A stretch of DNA of 64,000 nucleotides from an uncultured Bryobacterales bacterium (GTDB lineage Bacteria; Acidobacteriota; Terriglobia; Bryobacterales; UBA6623): the NCBI GenBank assembly GCA_951813065.1, contig CATOTH010000007.1, positions 1-64,000 of the forward strand. Direction: 5' to 3'. The stretch's first letter is position 1. Every line of letters begins with the position of its first letter. This document shows positions 8,473-16,163 of this stretch, piece after piece. Under the pieces are notes generated by a model, which ran no database searches, was not told where the DNA came from, and was given only the letters and a program-made list of their open reading frames with translations. The translations under genes were made by a program, and so were the position numbers.

Positions 8473-8573
8473 TCATGGCCCAGTACGTTGAACGCAGAAA
8501 TCTCGTAGATCAGGAGGTGAGAATCGCCCTTGATCCTGCCTCTCCTGGTGGGCACATGATGGTGCTGTGCCAC
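8280..8573 (-). CDS. Small unrecognised protein next to the AlpA-like gene
   Basis: This frame encodes ~97 residues, including LLIYEISAFNVLGHETATVEATMGRFYQ and LLSPERIALMLKLGK, which read as genuine protein. It overlaps the 3' end of the AlpA-like frame in a different phase, so one of the two may be frameshifted. No family is recognised. It could be a small island protein translated with the regulator. Confidence 0.3.
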   Translation of the reverse strand: MAQHHHVPTRRGRIKGDSHLLIYEISAFNVLGHETATVEATMGRFYQESGRSSFHRGRAVGADGKLLSPERIALMLKLGKCARVVPAPTLVPRHRTA

Positions 8574-8877
8574 GGAGTTGGTGCCTCCGTTGGTACGCGG
8601 GTGCGGTGGCTAGGCGGCCACCATTCCCAAGCCTCGGCAGGTCGGTCACCCGGCGGGCCTTCGTACTTTCAACGAGCCTCCATCGGGGCGCCCGTTGCGC
8701 GCGGCAGCTCGCACGCGACAATTCAATCGCGCTTTGGCGCCACCGAACAGCTCGGGGACCGATCTGGAGTGGCCGCGGGAACCGGCCGACACGCACGAGC
8801 CGGTAGAGGGTGCTTCGTCCGATCTGGACTCGCTGCCGAGCTTCGTCGCTGCGGAGCAGGCGATCTACTCGCTTCAT
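8473..8877 (-). CDS. AlpA-like excisionase/regulator
   Basis: Starting from the ATG at 8877, the first ~55 residues (MKRVDRLLRSDEA, then IGRSTLYRLVRVGRFPRP and GPRAVRWRQSAIE) match the MerR-like winged-helix domain of AlpA proteins. AlpA controls P4-type integrases and assists excision. A P4-type integrase gene lies just upstream on the same strand, as expected. Normal AlpA proteins are 65-90 residues, whereas this frame runs on to 8473 with an Arg-rich tail unlike the family. A frameshift or lost stop after residue ~55 is likely. Confidence 0.6.
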   Translation of the reverse strand: MKRVDRLLRSDEARQRVQIGRSTLYRLVRVGRFPRPLQIGPRAVRWRQSAIELSRASCRAQRAPRWRLVESTKARRVTDLPRLGNGGRLATAPAYQRRHQLRGTAPSCAHQERQDQGRFSPPDLRDFCVQRTGP

Positions 8878-9047
8878 GCCCGCATGGTATGGGCTAGCAC
8901 TTGTTGGTGAAGCGCAATTCATTGATTTTATTGAATTTAATTGTCGAATGTTACGACACTACCCGAACTTCTGCAAACTGTTTGCTTCTGGATGGACCTA
9001 GGATCTAGGGTATCCAGTAGTTGCAACAATGGATACTCCTAAGAATT

Positions 9048-10241
9048 CTATTTCGGAGGCGAGCAATCTAGGTAGTCGGCCCACTCCTGCATCAGCCTCC
9101 GGCGGCGTTCGTACAGGTCCGAACGCATGTAGGCGGCTTCGACCTTATCAGGGTTCACATGCCCAAGTGCGAGCTCCGCAACCTCACGCGGCGCGTCGGA
9201 CAGCTCTGCGGCCCAGTTGCGGAAACTCGAGCGGAAACCGTGTGGCACAGCCTTGATTCCGTTCTCGCGAACGAGCTTGCTGATCGTCGCATCGGCTAGC
9301 GGTCGGCCTGTCATGGACGGAAATACCAGTCGCGTTCCGTCCTGAAGCTGCAGGGTCTCGCTCAACACGGCCAGCGCCCTTGACGACAGAGGAACGCGAT
9401 GCTCGCGATTCATCTTCGTTCGATCCGCCGGAATCGTCCACGTGGCGGCGTCCAAGTCGATCTCATCCCATCGCGCTTCACGGACCTCTCCAGAGCGAGC
9501 CGCCATAAGAACCAGAAACTCGAACGCCAGCACGGTGGCACGGTAGGCGTCAGTGCCTCGAATCAGTGCGATCGCGGCAGCAACCTCGCTATGCGGCAAA
9601 GCACGCTGGTGCTTGCGACCCGCGCCGTTCTTGGGGAGCGCCGCGCCAATCGCATCGCCGGCCGGATTGTCCTGCCGGTAGCCTTGCGCGACGGCCCACT
9701 TCATCACCGCTCCAATGCGCTGGCGTACCCGCTTGGCAGTCTCGGCTTTGGTAGTCCAGATCGGGAGCAGCACGGACATAACGTCCGCCGCAGTGATGAC
9801 GGAAACTCGCTTGCTGGCGAGCCGGGGCAAGGCGTAGTCTCGAAGGGTTGCGCGCCAACGCTTTGCGGTCTTGCCGCTGTCCTTCCACCCCGGCTCATGG
9901 ATGCCAATGACTGTTTCGACTGCCTCCACGAACGTCGGAACGCCTCGACCGGGGCGCAGCGCCCTCGGGTCGCCACCAGCTCTGGACAGCTTCCGGTACT
10001 CGAATGCCGCTTGTCGGGCCTCGGCCAAGGCGACATACGGCCATGATCCAAGGCCAAGATCAACGCGCTTCCCCTGGACGGTACCGCGCCATATCCACTG
10101 CTTGCTGCCAGTGGGCAGGACGCGCAGGATGAGTCCGTGCCTGTCGCAGTGCTTGTCCGGGCCGTAGGGCTTGCCGCTGTGGCGGACGTTCTTGACGAAG
10201 GCGGCGGAAATCGAACGCTTGGAGTCTACCATTTCGTACAC
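9048..10241 (-). CDS. Tyrosine recombinase (P4-type integrase) of the island
   Basis: The 397-residue protein has the DUF4102 arm-type DNA-binding domain at its N-terminus (KHCDRHGLILRVLPTGSKQWIWR). The catalytic domain shows ARSGEVREARW (first Arg), HGFRSSFRNW (HxxR), LGH and a C-terminal AYMRSDLYERRR that supplies the Tyr nucleophile. Length and layout are normal, so the enzyme appears intact. It marks the right side of the island, 163 bases from the Spx-family selenoprotein gene, and no tRNA lies beside it. An attachment site may sit in the AT-rich stretch 10290-10340, but no repeat of it was found in the window. Confidence 0.9.
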   Translation of the reverse strand: MYEMVDSKRSISAAFVKNVRHSGKPYGPDKHCDRHGLILRVLPTGSKQWIWRGTVQGKRVDLGLGSWPYVALAEARQAAFEYRKLSRAGGDPRALRPGRGVPTFVEAVETVIGIHEPGWKDSGKTAKRWRATLRDYALPRLASKRVSVITAADVMSVLLPIWTTKAETAKRVRQRIGAVMKWAVAQGYRQDNPAGDAIGAALPKNGAGRKHQRALPHSEVAAAIALIRGTDAYRATVLAFEFLVLMAARSGEVREARWDEIDLDAATWTIPADRTKMNREHRVPLSSRALAVLSETLQLQDGTRLVFPSMTGRPLADATISKLVRENGIKAVPHGFRSSFRNWAAELSDAPREVAELALGHVNPDKVEAAYMRSDLYERRRRLMQEWADYLDCSPPK

Positions 10242-10380
10242 CGTCTCGTCCCACAGAAAATTCGGGATACCAAGAATCTGAGCGGGACCGGTGGGAACAC
10301 TATGATATTATAAACCGCTTTTGTATCAGCAACTTATAGGGACATCATGGAACCTTCAGAGAAGCTGCGGAAACCCGAAA

Positions 10381-10401
10381 TGGAGCCCGTCGTCGGCTCC
10401 A
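10381..10401 (-). terminator. Terminator-like hairpin after the selenoprotein gene
   Basis: A 7-bp perfect stem (10381-10387 with 10395-10401) encloses a 7-base loop, starting 4 bases after the stop codon of the minus-strand selenoprotein gene. The following minus-strand bases are moderately T-rich (ATTTCGGGTTT), so intrinsic termination is plausible but not strong. Confidence 0.45.
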
Positions 10402-10404
10402 GAA

Positions 10405-10761
10405 TCAGACCCCCTGCGCCTCGCAGAGCTTGGCAAGCTCCTCCTGGGCAAAACCCAACACGATCGTGTCGCCTTGGACCGTCAAGGGGCGCTTGATCAG
10501 ATTCGGGTTCTCCGACATCAACCGGAGGGCGTCCTCCCGGGAAGGTGGGTTGGCCTTCATTCCCATCTCGCGGTAGAGCGCGTTGCGCGTGTTGAGGAAC
10601 GGCAGATGGTCGCGGAGCCCTATCAGGACATCCAGGGCAGCGGCGCTCAAGCCCTTGTTGAGATCGACGAACTCGATCTCGGCGCCACTCTCCACCAGGT
10701 AACTCCTGGCTTTGCGGCAACTCGTTCAACTGGGCTTGTGATAGAAGCGGACTGCGGGCAT
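10405..10761 (-). CDS. Spx/ArsC-family selenoprotein (UxxC redox motif)
   Basis: Reading from the ATG at 10761, the N-terminus is MPAVRFYHKPS, then an in-frame TGA (10728-10726), then TSCRKARSYL. In Spx and related ArsC-fold proteins the same place reads PSCTSCRKAR, so the TGA replaces exactly the first Cys of the CxxC motif. The rest (118 residues in all, with the family's RPL segment before the final strand) is intact and ends normally at 10405. A hairpin at 10694-10710 lies 16 bases past the TGA. I read the codon as selenocysteine, giving a UxxC thiol/selenol redox enzyme. Automated callers would start it at 10695 and lose the active site. Exact substrate is unknown. Confidence 0.85.
10694..10710 (-). 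promoter_or_regulatory. SECIS-like hairpin of the Spx/ArsC selenoprotein
   Basis: On the mRNA strand a 5-bp perfect stem CCAGG/CCTGG (plus a G-U pair) encloses the loop AGTTA. The loop begins 21 bases after the UGA and has a G at its second position, followed by T. Bacterial SECIS elements need a small apical loop with an early G about 16-37 bases after the UGA, so placement and shape fit SelB recognition. Confidence 0.7.
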
Positions 10762-10792
10762 GATTGGATTCTATCGCGGTAAGCTACTCTGC

Positions 10793-11371
10793 GTGAGGTG
10801 GATTCTCAAGAAGGGCGTCCCGCCGATTCGGCGGATGCTCCTGGTCGAGAGCGGACCGCGCAAGGATACCGAGCAATTGATCCGGAATCTGCGCTCGACC
10901 ATTTGCGGCGATGCACCGATTGACTTGTTCACCTGCCTGCCCGACGATCCCATCGGCTTGGGCACAGGGTACCGCGCGTGGCGTACCTTCGAAGCCGACA
11001 ACCATTCCGCACGCTGGAAGATGCTGCTCGGCTTGCGGCAGGAAAGGCATACGGCTGCTGCCATCGTTTGTAGCAACAGCCCCTTGCTGGCGGGCTGGAA
11101 AATCGTTCTTGCGGCATTGCTTCCGGCCAAGATTCTCTTGATCGACGGTCGCGACGGCTTTTTCTGGCTGGATCGCGCTCATTGGCGGGAGACGCTCCGC
11201 CTGGGTATCTCTCGCAGTGGCATTCGAAGTCCTGAATTCCTGCGGCGGGCGCTACATGTGGCCGTCCTCCCGTTCCAACTCTGCTTGCTACTCGGATTTG
11301 CGGCGAAGGTGCACCTGGCCCGCATGATTCGGTCTACGGGTCCGCACGACCGATCCGGCTCCTCTGGCTGA
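10793..11371 (+). CDS. Conserved hypothetical protein upstream of a phosphodiesterase
   Basis: The gene encodes ~190 residues and is divergent from the selenoprotein gene. The frame is open back to an ATG at 10760, but that codon overlaps the start of the divergent gene, so the GTG at 10793 or ATG at 10835 (MLLVESGPRKDTEQLIRNLR) is more likely. The beginning resembles a nucleotide-fold strand-loop-helix (LLVESG), and 'AKILLIDGRDGFFWLDRAHW' (key part LIDGRDGFFW) and a hydrophobic stretch near the C-terminus follow. I do not recognise the family. It ends 22 bases before the start of the downstream phosphodiesterase gene and probably shares its mRNA. Confidence 0.6.
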   Translation: MRWILKKGVPPIRRMLLVESGPRKDTEQLIRNLRSTICGDAPIDLFTCLPDDPIGLGTGYRAWRTFEADNHSARWKMLLGLRQERHTAAAIVCSNSPLLAGWKIVLAALLPAKILLIDGRDGFFWLDRAHWRETLRLGISRSGIRSPEFLRRALHVAVLPFQLCLLLGFAAKVHLARMIRSTGPHDRSGSSG

Positions 11372-11393
11372 GTTGGCAGCATCCCCGGTTACG

Positions 11394-13499
11394 ATGAGTC
11401 TCATGGCCGCTCGGCGCTGGATGCTGCTGGCCGCCGCCTTCTTGGTGACGGCGCCGCTTACCGCGTATGTCGGACCCGGAGCGGGCTTCGCCTTCGTCGG
11501 CTCGCTCTTCAGCTTGCTCGCGGCATTCGTCGCGGGAGCCGCTGCTCTGCTGGTCTTTCCATTCCGCATGGCTTGGCGCGCTCTCCGTGGCGCGCAAGGC
11601 TACCGGCGAGCGAGGGTGCGCAAGCTGATCTTTCTCGGGCTGGACGGGCTCGAACCCGAACTGGTAGAGCGGTACCTCGCCGAAGGCAAACTGCCGAACA
11701 TGGCGGCACTTCGCGAGCGAGGCCGCTACAGCCGACTGCGTACGACCTACCCAGCGCTCTCGCCGGTTGCGTGGGCAACCTTTGCCACCGGCTCCAATCC
11801 CGGAAAGCACAATCTCTTCGATTTCCTCAACCGCAACCTCCACTCCTATCTTCCCGAGCTATCGTCGTCCCGCGTCCACCAGCCGTCAAGGGTATTGAGA
11901 CTTGGCCGCTGGCGTCTTCCACTCAGCAAGCCAACCGTCGAAATGCGCCGCAAGAGCCGCCCTTTCTGGAAGTTGCTGGGAGATAACCTCGTCAGTTCCA
12001 CGATCCTGCGAGTGCCGATCACGTTCCCGCCCGAACCATTCGAGGGTCGCCTGCTGTCGGCCATGTGCACCCCGGACCTGTTAGGCACGCAGGGAACCTT
12101 CCAGTTGTTCACGACGGCGCCAACGGAGACGGAATTTGAAGAGGCCGGCGCCTGCTACCCGCTCAAAGAGCGGGACGGCTTCTACCACGGACAGGTGCGG
12201 GGCCCGGACAACGCGATCCGGGAAGGAGCCGGGGAATTGCGCATCCCGTTTCGCATGCGACTCGAACAGGGGTCGGACGTTGGGACGCTCGAGGTCGGCG
12301 GGAAGCGCTACGAACTCGCTCCCAACGCGTACACGCCATGGATCCGGCTCAAGTTCCGCGCGGGCCTGGGCATCGCGGTATCCGGAATCGCCCAGTTCCG
12401 CCTGGCAGCTGTCGCGCCGCACGTGCGCCTGTATCTTTCTCCAATCTCGATCGATCCCGAGAAGCCCGCGCTGCCGATTTCCTACCCGTCCTTCTACGCG
12501 CCTTACTTGGCGAAGCTACTGGGTGACTATTCCACGCTCGGGCTCGCGGAGGACACCTGGGCGCTGAACGAACGCGTGATCGACGAGGATTCGTTTCTGC
12601 AACAAGCCACTCAAATCTGCGAGGAACGGGAGGCGATGTTCGATGCCGCTCTTGACCGAACGCGGAAGGGAGTGGTCGCCTGCGTCTTCGATACGCCCGA
12701 CCGCGTCCAGCACATGTTCTACCGATACCTGGAACCGGACCACCCGGCTCACGCCGCCAACGGCAATTCCATCAGCCGCTATGCCAGCACTATCGAAGAC
12801 CTGTATACGCGAATGGACCGCATCGTGGGCAAGGCAATGAAACACGTCGACGAACGGACCGTGCTGTTCGTGCTTTCCGACCACGGCTTCAAGTCGTTTC
12901 AGCGCGGCGTCAACCTCAATGCCTGGCTCGCCAGCGAAGGCTATCTCGCGGTCAACGAGGGTGTCCCAGACGAGGGCTACCTCAGGGGCATTGACTGGAC
13001 CCGGACGCGGGCATACAGCTTCGGTCTGACCGGCATCTATCTGAACGTCGAGGGACGCGAGAGTCACGGAATTGTTGCGCGGTCCGAAGCCGACCGGCTA
13101 GCGGACGAAATCGCGGAGAAAATCACCGGACTCAGAGATGCGGAACGCGATGCGGTCGCAATCCGCCGCGGCTATCCAAGGAAAGCCGTGTACCACGGTC
13201 CCTATGTCGAAGCCGCTCCCGACATCATCGTGGGCTACAACCCCGGCTACCGCAGCTCATGGGGCCTCGCGCTCGGCAAGGTTTCCGGGCCTGTCTTCGA
13301 GGACAACACCAAGGCTTGGAGCGGAGACCATTGCATCGATCCCCCGCAGATCCCTGGCGTTGTGTTCTGTAATCGGGAGTTCGGGGCAGAGAGCCCGGGG
13401 ATCGAGGACATGGCGCCCACGGCCCTGCGCCTGTTCGGTTACGAACCGCCCGGCCATATGGACGGCTCGGATCTCGAAGTGCAGGTTGGCGGGGACTAG
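11394..13499 (+). CDS. Membrane-anchored alkaline-phosphatase-superfamily phosphodiesterase
   Basis: An N-terminal signal/membrane region (WMLLAAAFLVTAPL and a second hydrophobic helix to about residue 55) precedes a catalytic domain that begins with LIFLGLDGLEPELVERYL, the metal-binding D of type I phosphodiesterase/nucleotide pyrophosphatases. YPALSPVAWATFATGSNPGKH supplies the nucleophile region, and FDTPDRVQHMFYR, VLFVLSDHGF and WSGDH give the remaining metal ligands. The protein is ~700 residues, in line with large bacterial members. Substrate cannot be predicted: phosphonate, nucleotide or lipid-linked phosphodiester are all possible. ATGs at 11394 and 11403 are both usable starts. Confidence 0.82.
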   Translation: MSLMAARRWMLLAAAFLVTAPLTAYVGPGAGFAFVGSLFSLLAAFVAGAAALLVFPFRMAWRALRGAQGYRRARVRKLIFLGLDGLEPELVERYLAEGKLPNMAALRERGRYSRLRTTYPALSPVAWATFATGSNPGKHNLFDFLNRNLHSYLPELSSSRVHQPSRVLRLGRWRLPLSKPTVEMRRKSRPFWKLLGDNLVSSTILRVPITFPPEPFEGRLLSAMCTPDLLGTQGTFQLFTTAPTETEFEEAGACYPLKERDGFYHGQVRGPDNAIREGAGELRIPFRMRLEQGSDVGTLEVGGKRYELAPNAYTPWIRLKFRAGLGIAVSGIAQFRLAAVAPHVRLYLSPISIDPEKPALPISYPSFYAPYLAKLLGDYSTLGLAEDTWALNERVIDEDSFLQQATQICEEREAMFDAALDRTRKGVVACVFDTPDRVQHMFYRYLEPDHPAHAANGNSISRYASTIEDLYTRMDRIVGKAMKHVDERTVLFVLSDHGFKSFQRGVNLNAWLASEGYLAVNEGVPDEGYLRGIDWTRTRAYSFGLTGIYLNVEGRESHGIVARSEADRLADEIAEKITGLRDAERDAVAIRRGYPRKAVYHGPYVEAAPDIIVGYNPGYRSSWGLALGKVSGPVFEDNTKAWSGDHCIDPPQIPGVVFCNREFGAESPGIEDMAPTALRLFGYEPPGHMDGSDLEVQVGGD

Positions 13500-13550
13500 C
13501 ACGCCGCCGTACTCTGGAACTGCGGGCAACGACCCCGGACCACCGTTGCT

Positions 13551-14885
13551 ATGATCCCCGATATGGAGTCCGCAGGGCCTCCCCAGCTTGTCATCGTGGG
13601 CCGCCAAAACGTTGGCAAGTCTACGCTCTTCAACCGGATCACAGCCTCCCGGCGGGCGATCGTCGGGGATCTGCCCGGCCTGACCAGAGACCGCATCCGC
13701 ATGCCTGTCCGCTGGAAGGGAAAGGCCTTTGAAGTTACTGACACAGGTGGCATGACCTTCTTCGAGAAGGAGGAAGTGCCCGAACTGGTAGGCGAGCAAG
13801 TGCGGGCCGCGATCGAATCGGCAGACCATGTGATCTTCGTTGTCGACGGGCGGACCGAATTGACCCAAGCGGACCATGAAATGGCCGAACTGCTGCACCG
13901 GCGCGGAAACGCGGTCAGCCTCGCGGTAAACAAGTGCGACACCGCAACCCTGGATGCATTGGTCCACGAGTTTGGCGAACTCGGGTTCGGTTCGGGACAC
14001 GCCATCTCGGCCGAACACGGCCGCGGCATCGAAGCTTTGCTGGCAGCAGCCACGGAAGGCTTCAGCAGAGATGAATCCGCCGAGCACGACCCGGAACTCA
14101 AGCCAATCCGGATCGCCATCCTGGGACGTCCAAACGTGGGAAAGTCAACGCTGCTGAACCGCATCACCGGAGCCGGGCACGCGATCGTATCTGCGATGCC
14201 TGGAACGACCCGCGATGCTGTGGACGCGATCGCCGAGCACAAGGGCCAGTCCTTCGTTTTCGTTGACACGGCCGGGATCCGTCGCAAAGGCAAGACTCGC
14301 GAAATGGCGGAGAAGCTCAGTGTAGTGATGGCGCAGCGACACTTGCGGATGGCTGACGTCGCACTCCTGCTGGTCGAACCCCAAGAAGGAGTGACCGCCC
14401 AGGACGCCCATATCGCGGGTTACGCCCACGAAGCAGGCAAAGCCTGCATCTTGGTAGTGAACAAGTGGGACCTCGCGACCCAGGGGGTCGGTGAGTTTCG
14501 CAAGCACGTCCGTGAAGAGCTAAAAATGCTCCCGTACGCGCCAGTTGCGTTTGTCTCCGCGCAGACCGGTTTGCACATCAGCAGCCTGTTCCCACTGATC
14601 AAGAAATCCGCTCGCGCGGCTCAGCGCCGGATACCGACAGCGGAACTCAACCGGTTCCTCAGCGAACTCGATCTGGACCGGGTCACTGTGCCCGGTCCAC
14701 GCAAGCCGAAATTCACCTATGTCACTCAGGTGGGGATCAAACCCCCGACTTTCCTGTTCTTCAGCAATCTCCGAGGTCCATTCCACTTCGGCTTGGAGCG
14801 ATACCTGACTAACCAACTACGGGCGCGCTTCGGTTTCGATGGTACGCCGATAGTCATCCGCTCCAAGCCGCGCCGGGAGCGCTGA
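13551..14885 (+). CDS. der: Ribosome-associated GTPase Der (EngA)
   Basis: Two GTPase domains stand in tandem, the hallmark of Der. The first has GRQNVGKST (P-loop), DTGG and NKCD; the second has GRPNVGKST, DTAGIRRKGK and NKWD. A C-terminal KH-like domain follows (PKFTYVTQVGIKPPTFLFFSN, key part PPTFLFF). Der binds the 50S subunit and is needed for its assembly. The 444-residue length is normal. The ATG at 13563 (MESAGPPQLVIVG) gives a more typical N-terminus than the one at 13551. The gene starts 51 bases after the phosphodiesterase stop. Confidence 0.95.
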   Translation: MIPDMESAGPPQLVIVGRQNVGKSTLFNRITASRRAIVGDLPGLTRDRIRMPVRWKGKAFEVTDTGGMTFFEKEEVPELVGEQVRAAIESADHVIFVVDGRTELTQADHEMAELLHRRGNAVSLAVNKCDTATLDALVHEFGELGFGSGHAISAEHGRGIEALLAAATEGFSRDESAEHDPELKPIRIAILGRPNVGKSTLLNRITGAGHAIVSAMPGTTRDAVDAIAEHKGQSFVFVDTAGIRRKGKTREMAEKLSVVMAQRHLRMADVALLLVEPQEGVTAQDAHIAGYAHEAGKACILVVNKWDLATQGVGEFRKHVREELKMLPYAPVAFVSAQTGLHISSLFPLIKKSARAAQRRIPTAELNRFLSELDLDRVTVPGPRKPKFTYVTQVGIKPPTFLFFSNLRGPFHFGLERYLTNQLRARFGFDGTPIVIRSKPRRER

Positions 14886-14904
14886 CACGCGCTGCGGCTC
14901 GGAC

Positions 14905-15432
14905 CTACTTGAGGCTCCGCGCCCCCGCCATCGATCGGCTGTCGCTCCTGGCAGCGGGCTTTCCGCCTTTGTGAGCTGCGCTCCGCACCGATTTCCGCGA
15001 TGCGCGGTCCTGGTCCAAGCTACAGTGCAAGTCCGAGATGCACATCGTGGTCAGCGGGAGTTCCGAATCCCCAATGCGCCTGATGACCCTCTCTGGAGTT
15101 CCCTCCAGATACACTCTCTCTCCATCTGTCAAGAGGTACACGTCTTTGCCGCGTCCATTGAGACTCAGGGCATCCGCGACCTGCCGAGGGCTCAACTGCT
15201 CGAGCCAGGGCCGTATCTTGCGCAGCGACATGCCCTTGTTGCGGAGGCTCTTGATGAGCACGACTTGCTGGACTTCAAATCCCGTGTAGAGGCGGCAATG
15301 CCCGGATTGCATCGGAGAGACCAGACCCTGCTCGTCCCACCACTGCAATTGCCTCAACGTGACACCGGTTAGCTCCGCGACTTCTCGGCTCCTATATGTA
15401 GCTGACTCGAGACTGTCCAATCGGTCGACCAT
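14905..15432 (-). CDS. MerR-family transcriptional regulator
   Basis: The first ~75 residues form the MerR winged helix: YRSREVAELTGVTLRQLQWWDEQGLVSP, then CRLYTGFEVQQVVLIKSLRNKGMSLRKI. The remaining ~100 residues lack the Cys ligands of metal-sensing MerR proteins and end in a basic Ser/Arg/Lys-rich tail. The effector domain is therefore short and unassigned. The gene is convergent with der (20-base gap) and lies downstream of thiS on the same strand. Target and signal are unknown. Confidence 0.8.
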   Translation of the reverse strand: MVDRLDSLESATYRSREVAELTGVTLRQLQWWDEQGLVSPMQSGHCRLYTGFEVQQVVLIKSLRNKGMSLRKIRPWLEQLSPRQVADALSLNGRGKDVYLLTDGERVYLEGTPERVIRRIGDSELPLTTMCISDLHCSLDQDRASRKSVRSAAHKGGKPAARSDSRSMAGARSLK

Positions 15433-15545
15433 TTCTATTTCATACCTTTCCCTGTGCTAGTCGCCCTTCCAATCCGGGGCTATAGCGTGTCAGTCCGATG
15501 CAAGATCCCGGAACCGGGCCGAGAACCACGAGGACGCAAGAACGC

Positions 15546-15788
15546 TCATCCGCCCCCCACGAAATGCACCACTTCGATCGTGTCGCCTGCGAGCAGTACG
15601 GTCTCCGACCACGCCGACCGCGAAACGATGTCGCGATTCCGCTCGACCGCGACCGCATCCTCGTCCAAACCCAGCCTTCGAATCAGGTCGCCGACTGAGA
15701 TCGGAGACGCTAGCGAGCAAGGCTTGCCATTCAGTGTGACCGCGACCACTTCCGCATCGTCGCCAACTGCACTCGCGCCGCTGGGCAT
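15546..15788 (-). CDS. thiS: Sulfur carrier protein ThiS
   Basis: From the ATG at 15788 the 80-residue product reads as a beta-grasp sulfur carrier: VTLNGKPCSL, VGDLIRRLGLDEDAVAVERNRDIV (key part VAVERNRDIV) and the C-terminal GDTIEVVHFVGGG. The terminal Gly-Gly is adenylated and thiocarboxylated to donate sulfur for the thiazole of thiamine. No thiG or thiF lies beside it here; MerR follows at 15432. The longer frame to 15914 would run into the structured nqr leader and is unlikely. Confidence 0.85.
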   Translation of the reverse strand: MPSGASAVGDDAEVVAVTLNGKPCSLASPISVGDLIRRLGLDEDAVAVERNRDIVSRSAWSETVLLAGDTIEVVHFVGGG

Positions 15789-15884
15789 TCGGGCATTATA
15801 CGCCCCGGCCAACGGCGTTCCCGGAGACGCAAGACAGGCGGGCTTGGGGCTGGCCCGACCCACCGTCAAGGCCGCAGGAATCTC

Positions 15885-15915
15885 TTGGCAGCATTCGGTG
15901 GGGAAGCGGTACAAT
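15885..15915 (+). promoter_or_regulatory. Possible promoter of the nqr operon
   Basis: TTGGCA (15885-15890) is followed after 19 bases by TACAAT (15910-15915). Both hexamers are near consensus, though the spacer is 2 bases long. A start near 15921 would put the structured leader at 15916-16006 at the very 5' end of the nqr transcript. Confidence 0.35.
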
Positions 15916-16006
15916 GGAGTTTCGCGCTGGGGGCCGTTCGGGCCGCTGAGCCGGGGTAGCGCAGGTTCCTTAACGGTCAGAACTCCACTCGCCCCCGTTC
16001 AACCTG
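15916..16006 (+). ncRNA. Candidate structured leader RNA of the nqr operon
   Basis: Within 91 bases I see nested perfect pairings: GGAGTT (15916-15921) with AACTCC (15981-15986) and GCGCT (15924-15928) with AGCGC (15958-15962). Competing or pseudoknot pairings are GGGGGC (15929-15934) with GCCCCC (15991-15996) and CAGGTT (15962-15967) with AACCTG (16001-16006). Mutually exclusive helices ahead of a Na+-pump operon suggest a cis-regulatory switch; a sodium-responsive riboswitch is the obvious idea. It does not match TPP or SRP RNA by eye. Strand and class are inference. Confidence 0.4.
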
Positions 16007-16044
16007 TCAGACGAGGCTTGCCGGTACACATCGACGAACCGAGA

Positions 16045-16059
16045 GCTCGCTCCGCGAGC
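16045..16059 (+). repeat. Short perfect hairpin in the nqr leader
   Basis: GCTCGC (16045-16050) pairs with GCGAGC (16054-16059) around a three-base loop. There is no U-tract, so it is not a standard terminator. It may be part of the leader's expression platform. Confidence 0.4.
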
Positions 16060-16163
16060 GGAGGGGAAGGCGCCAGCACCAATGAGCCAAGACACGGGCG
16101 GACGGGATAACGGCAGGCCAAGACCGTGGGGGCGGACCTAGCAACCGCAGGGCACACAACCAC

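Noticed and set aside
7528..8897. Long GC-rich ORFs on both strands (7528-8190, 7577-8209, 7806-8897)
   Set aside because: High GC content opens all frames; these are Arg/Pro/Ala-rich, overlap one another and match no family.
10242..10404. tRNA attachment site for the integrase
   Set aside because: No cloverleaf can be built here; the integration site remains unidentified.
10334..10729. 131-residue minus-strand ORF overlapping the Spx/ArsC gene
   Set aside because: It is a different frame through the selenoprotein gene with no domain content; the UGA-containing frame carries the whole conserved family sequence.
10405..10761. Spx/ArsC gene as a pseudogene with a nonsense mutation
   Set aside because: The only stop is at the catalytic Cys, the remainder is intact, and a well-placed hairpin follows; selenocysteine explains all three.
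15916..16000. 4.5S/SRP RNA or tRNA-Sec in the nqr leader
   Set aside because: The SRP apical motif (GGUCAGGxCCGGAAGGAAGCAGCC-like) is missing and no long acceptor or UCA anticodon loop typical of tRNA-Sec can be formed.
15788..16010. TPP riboswitch for thiS on the minus strand
   Set aside because: The conserved CUGAGA and the second-half motifs of the TPP element are not present in the reverse complement, so the structure was assigned tentatively to the nqr side.
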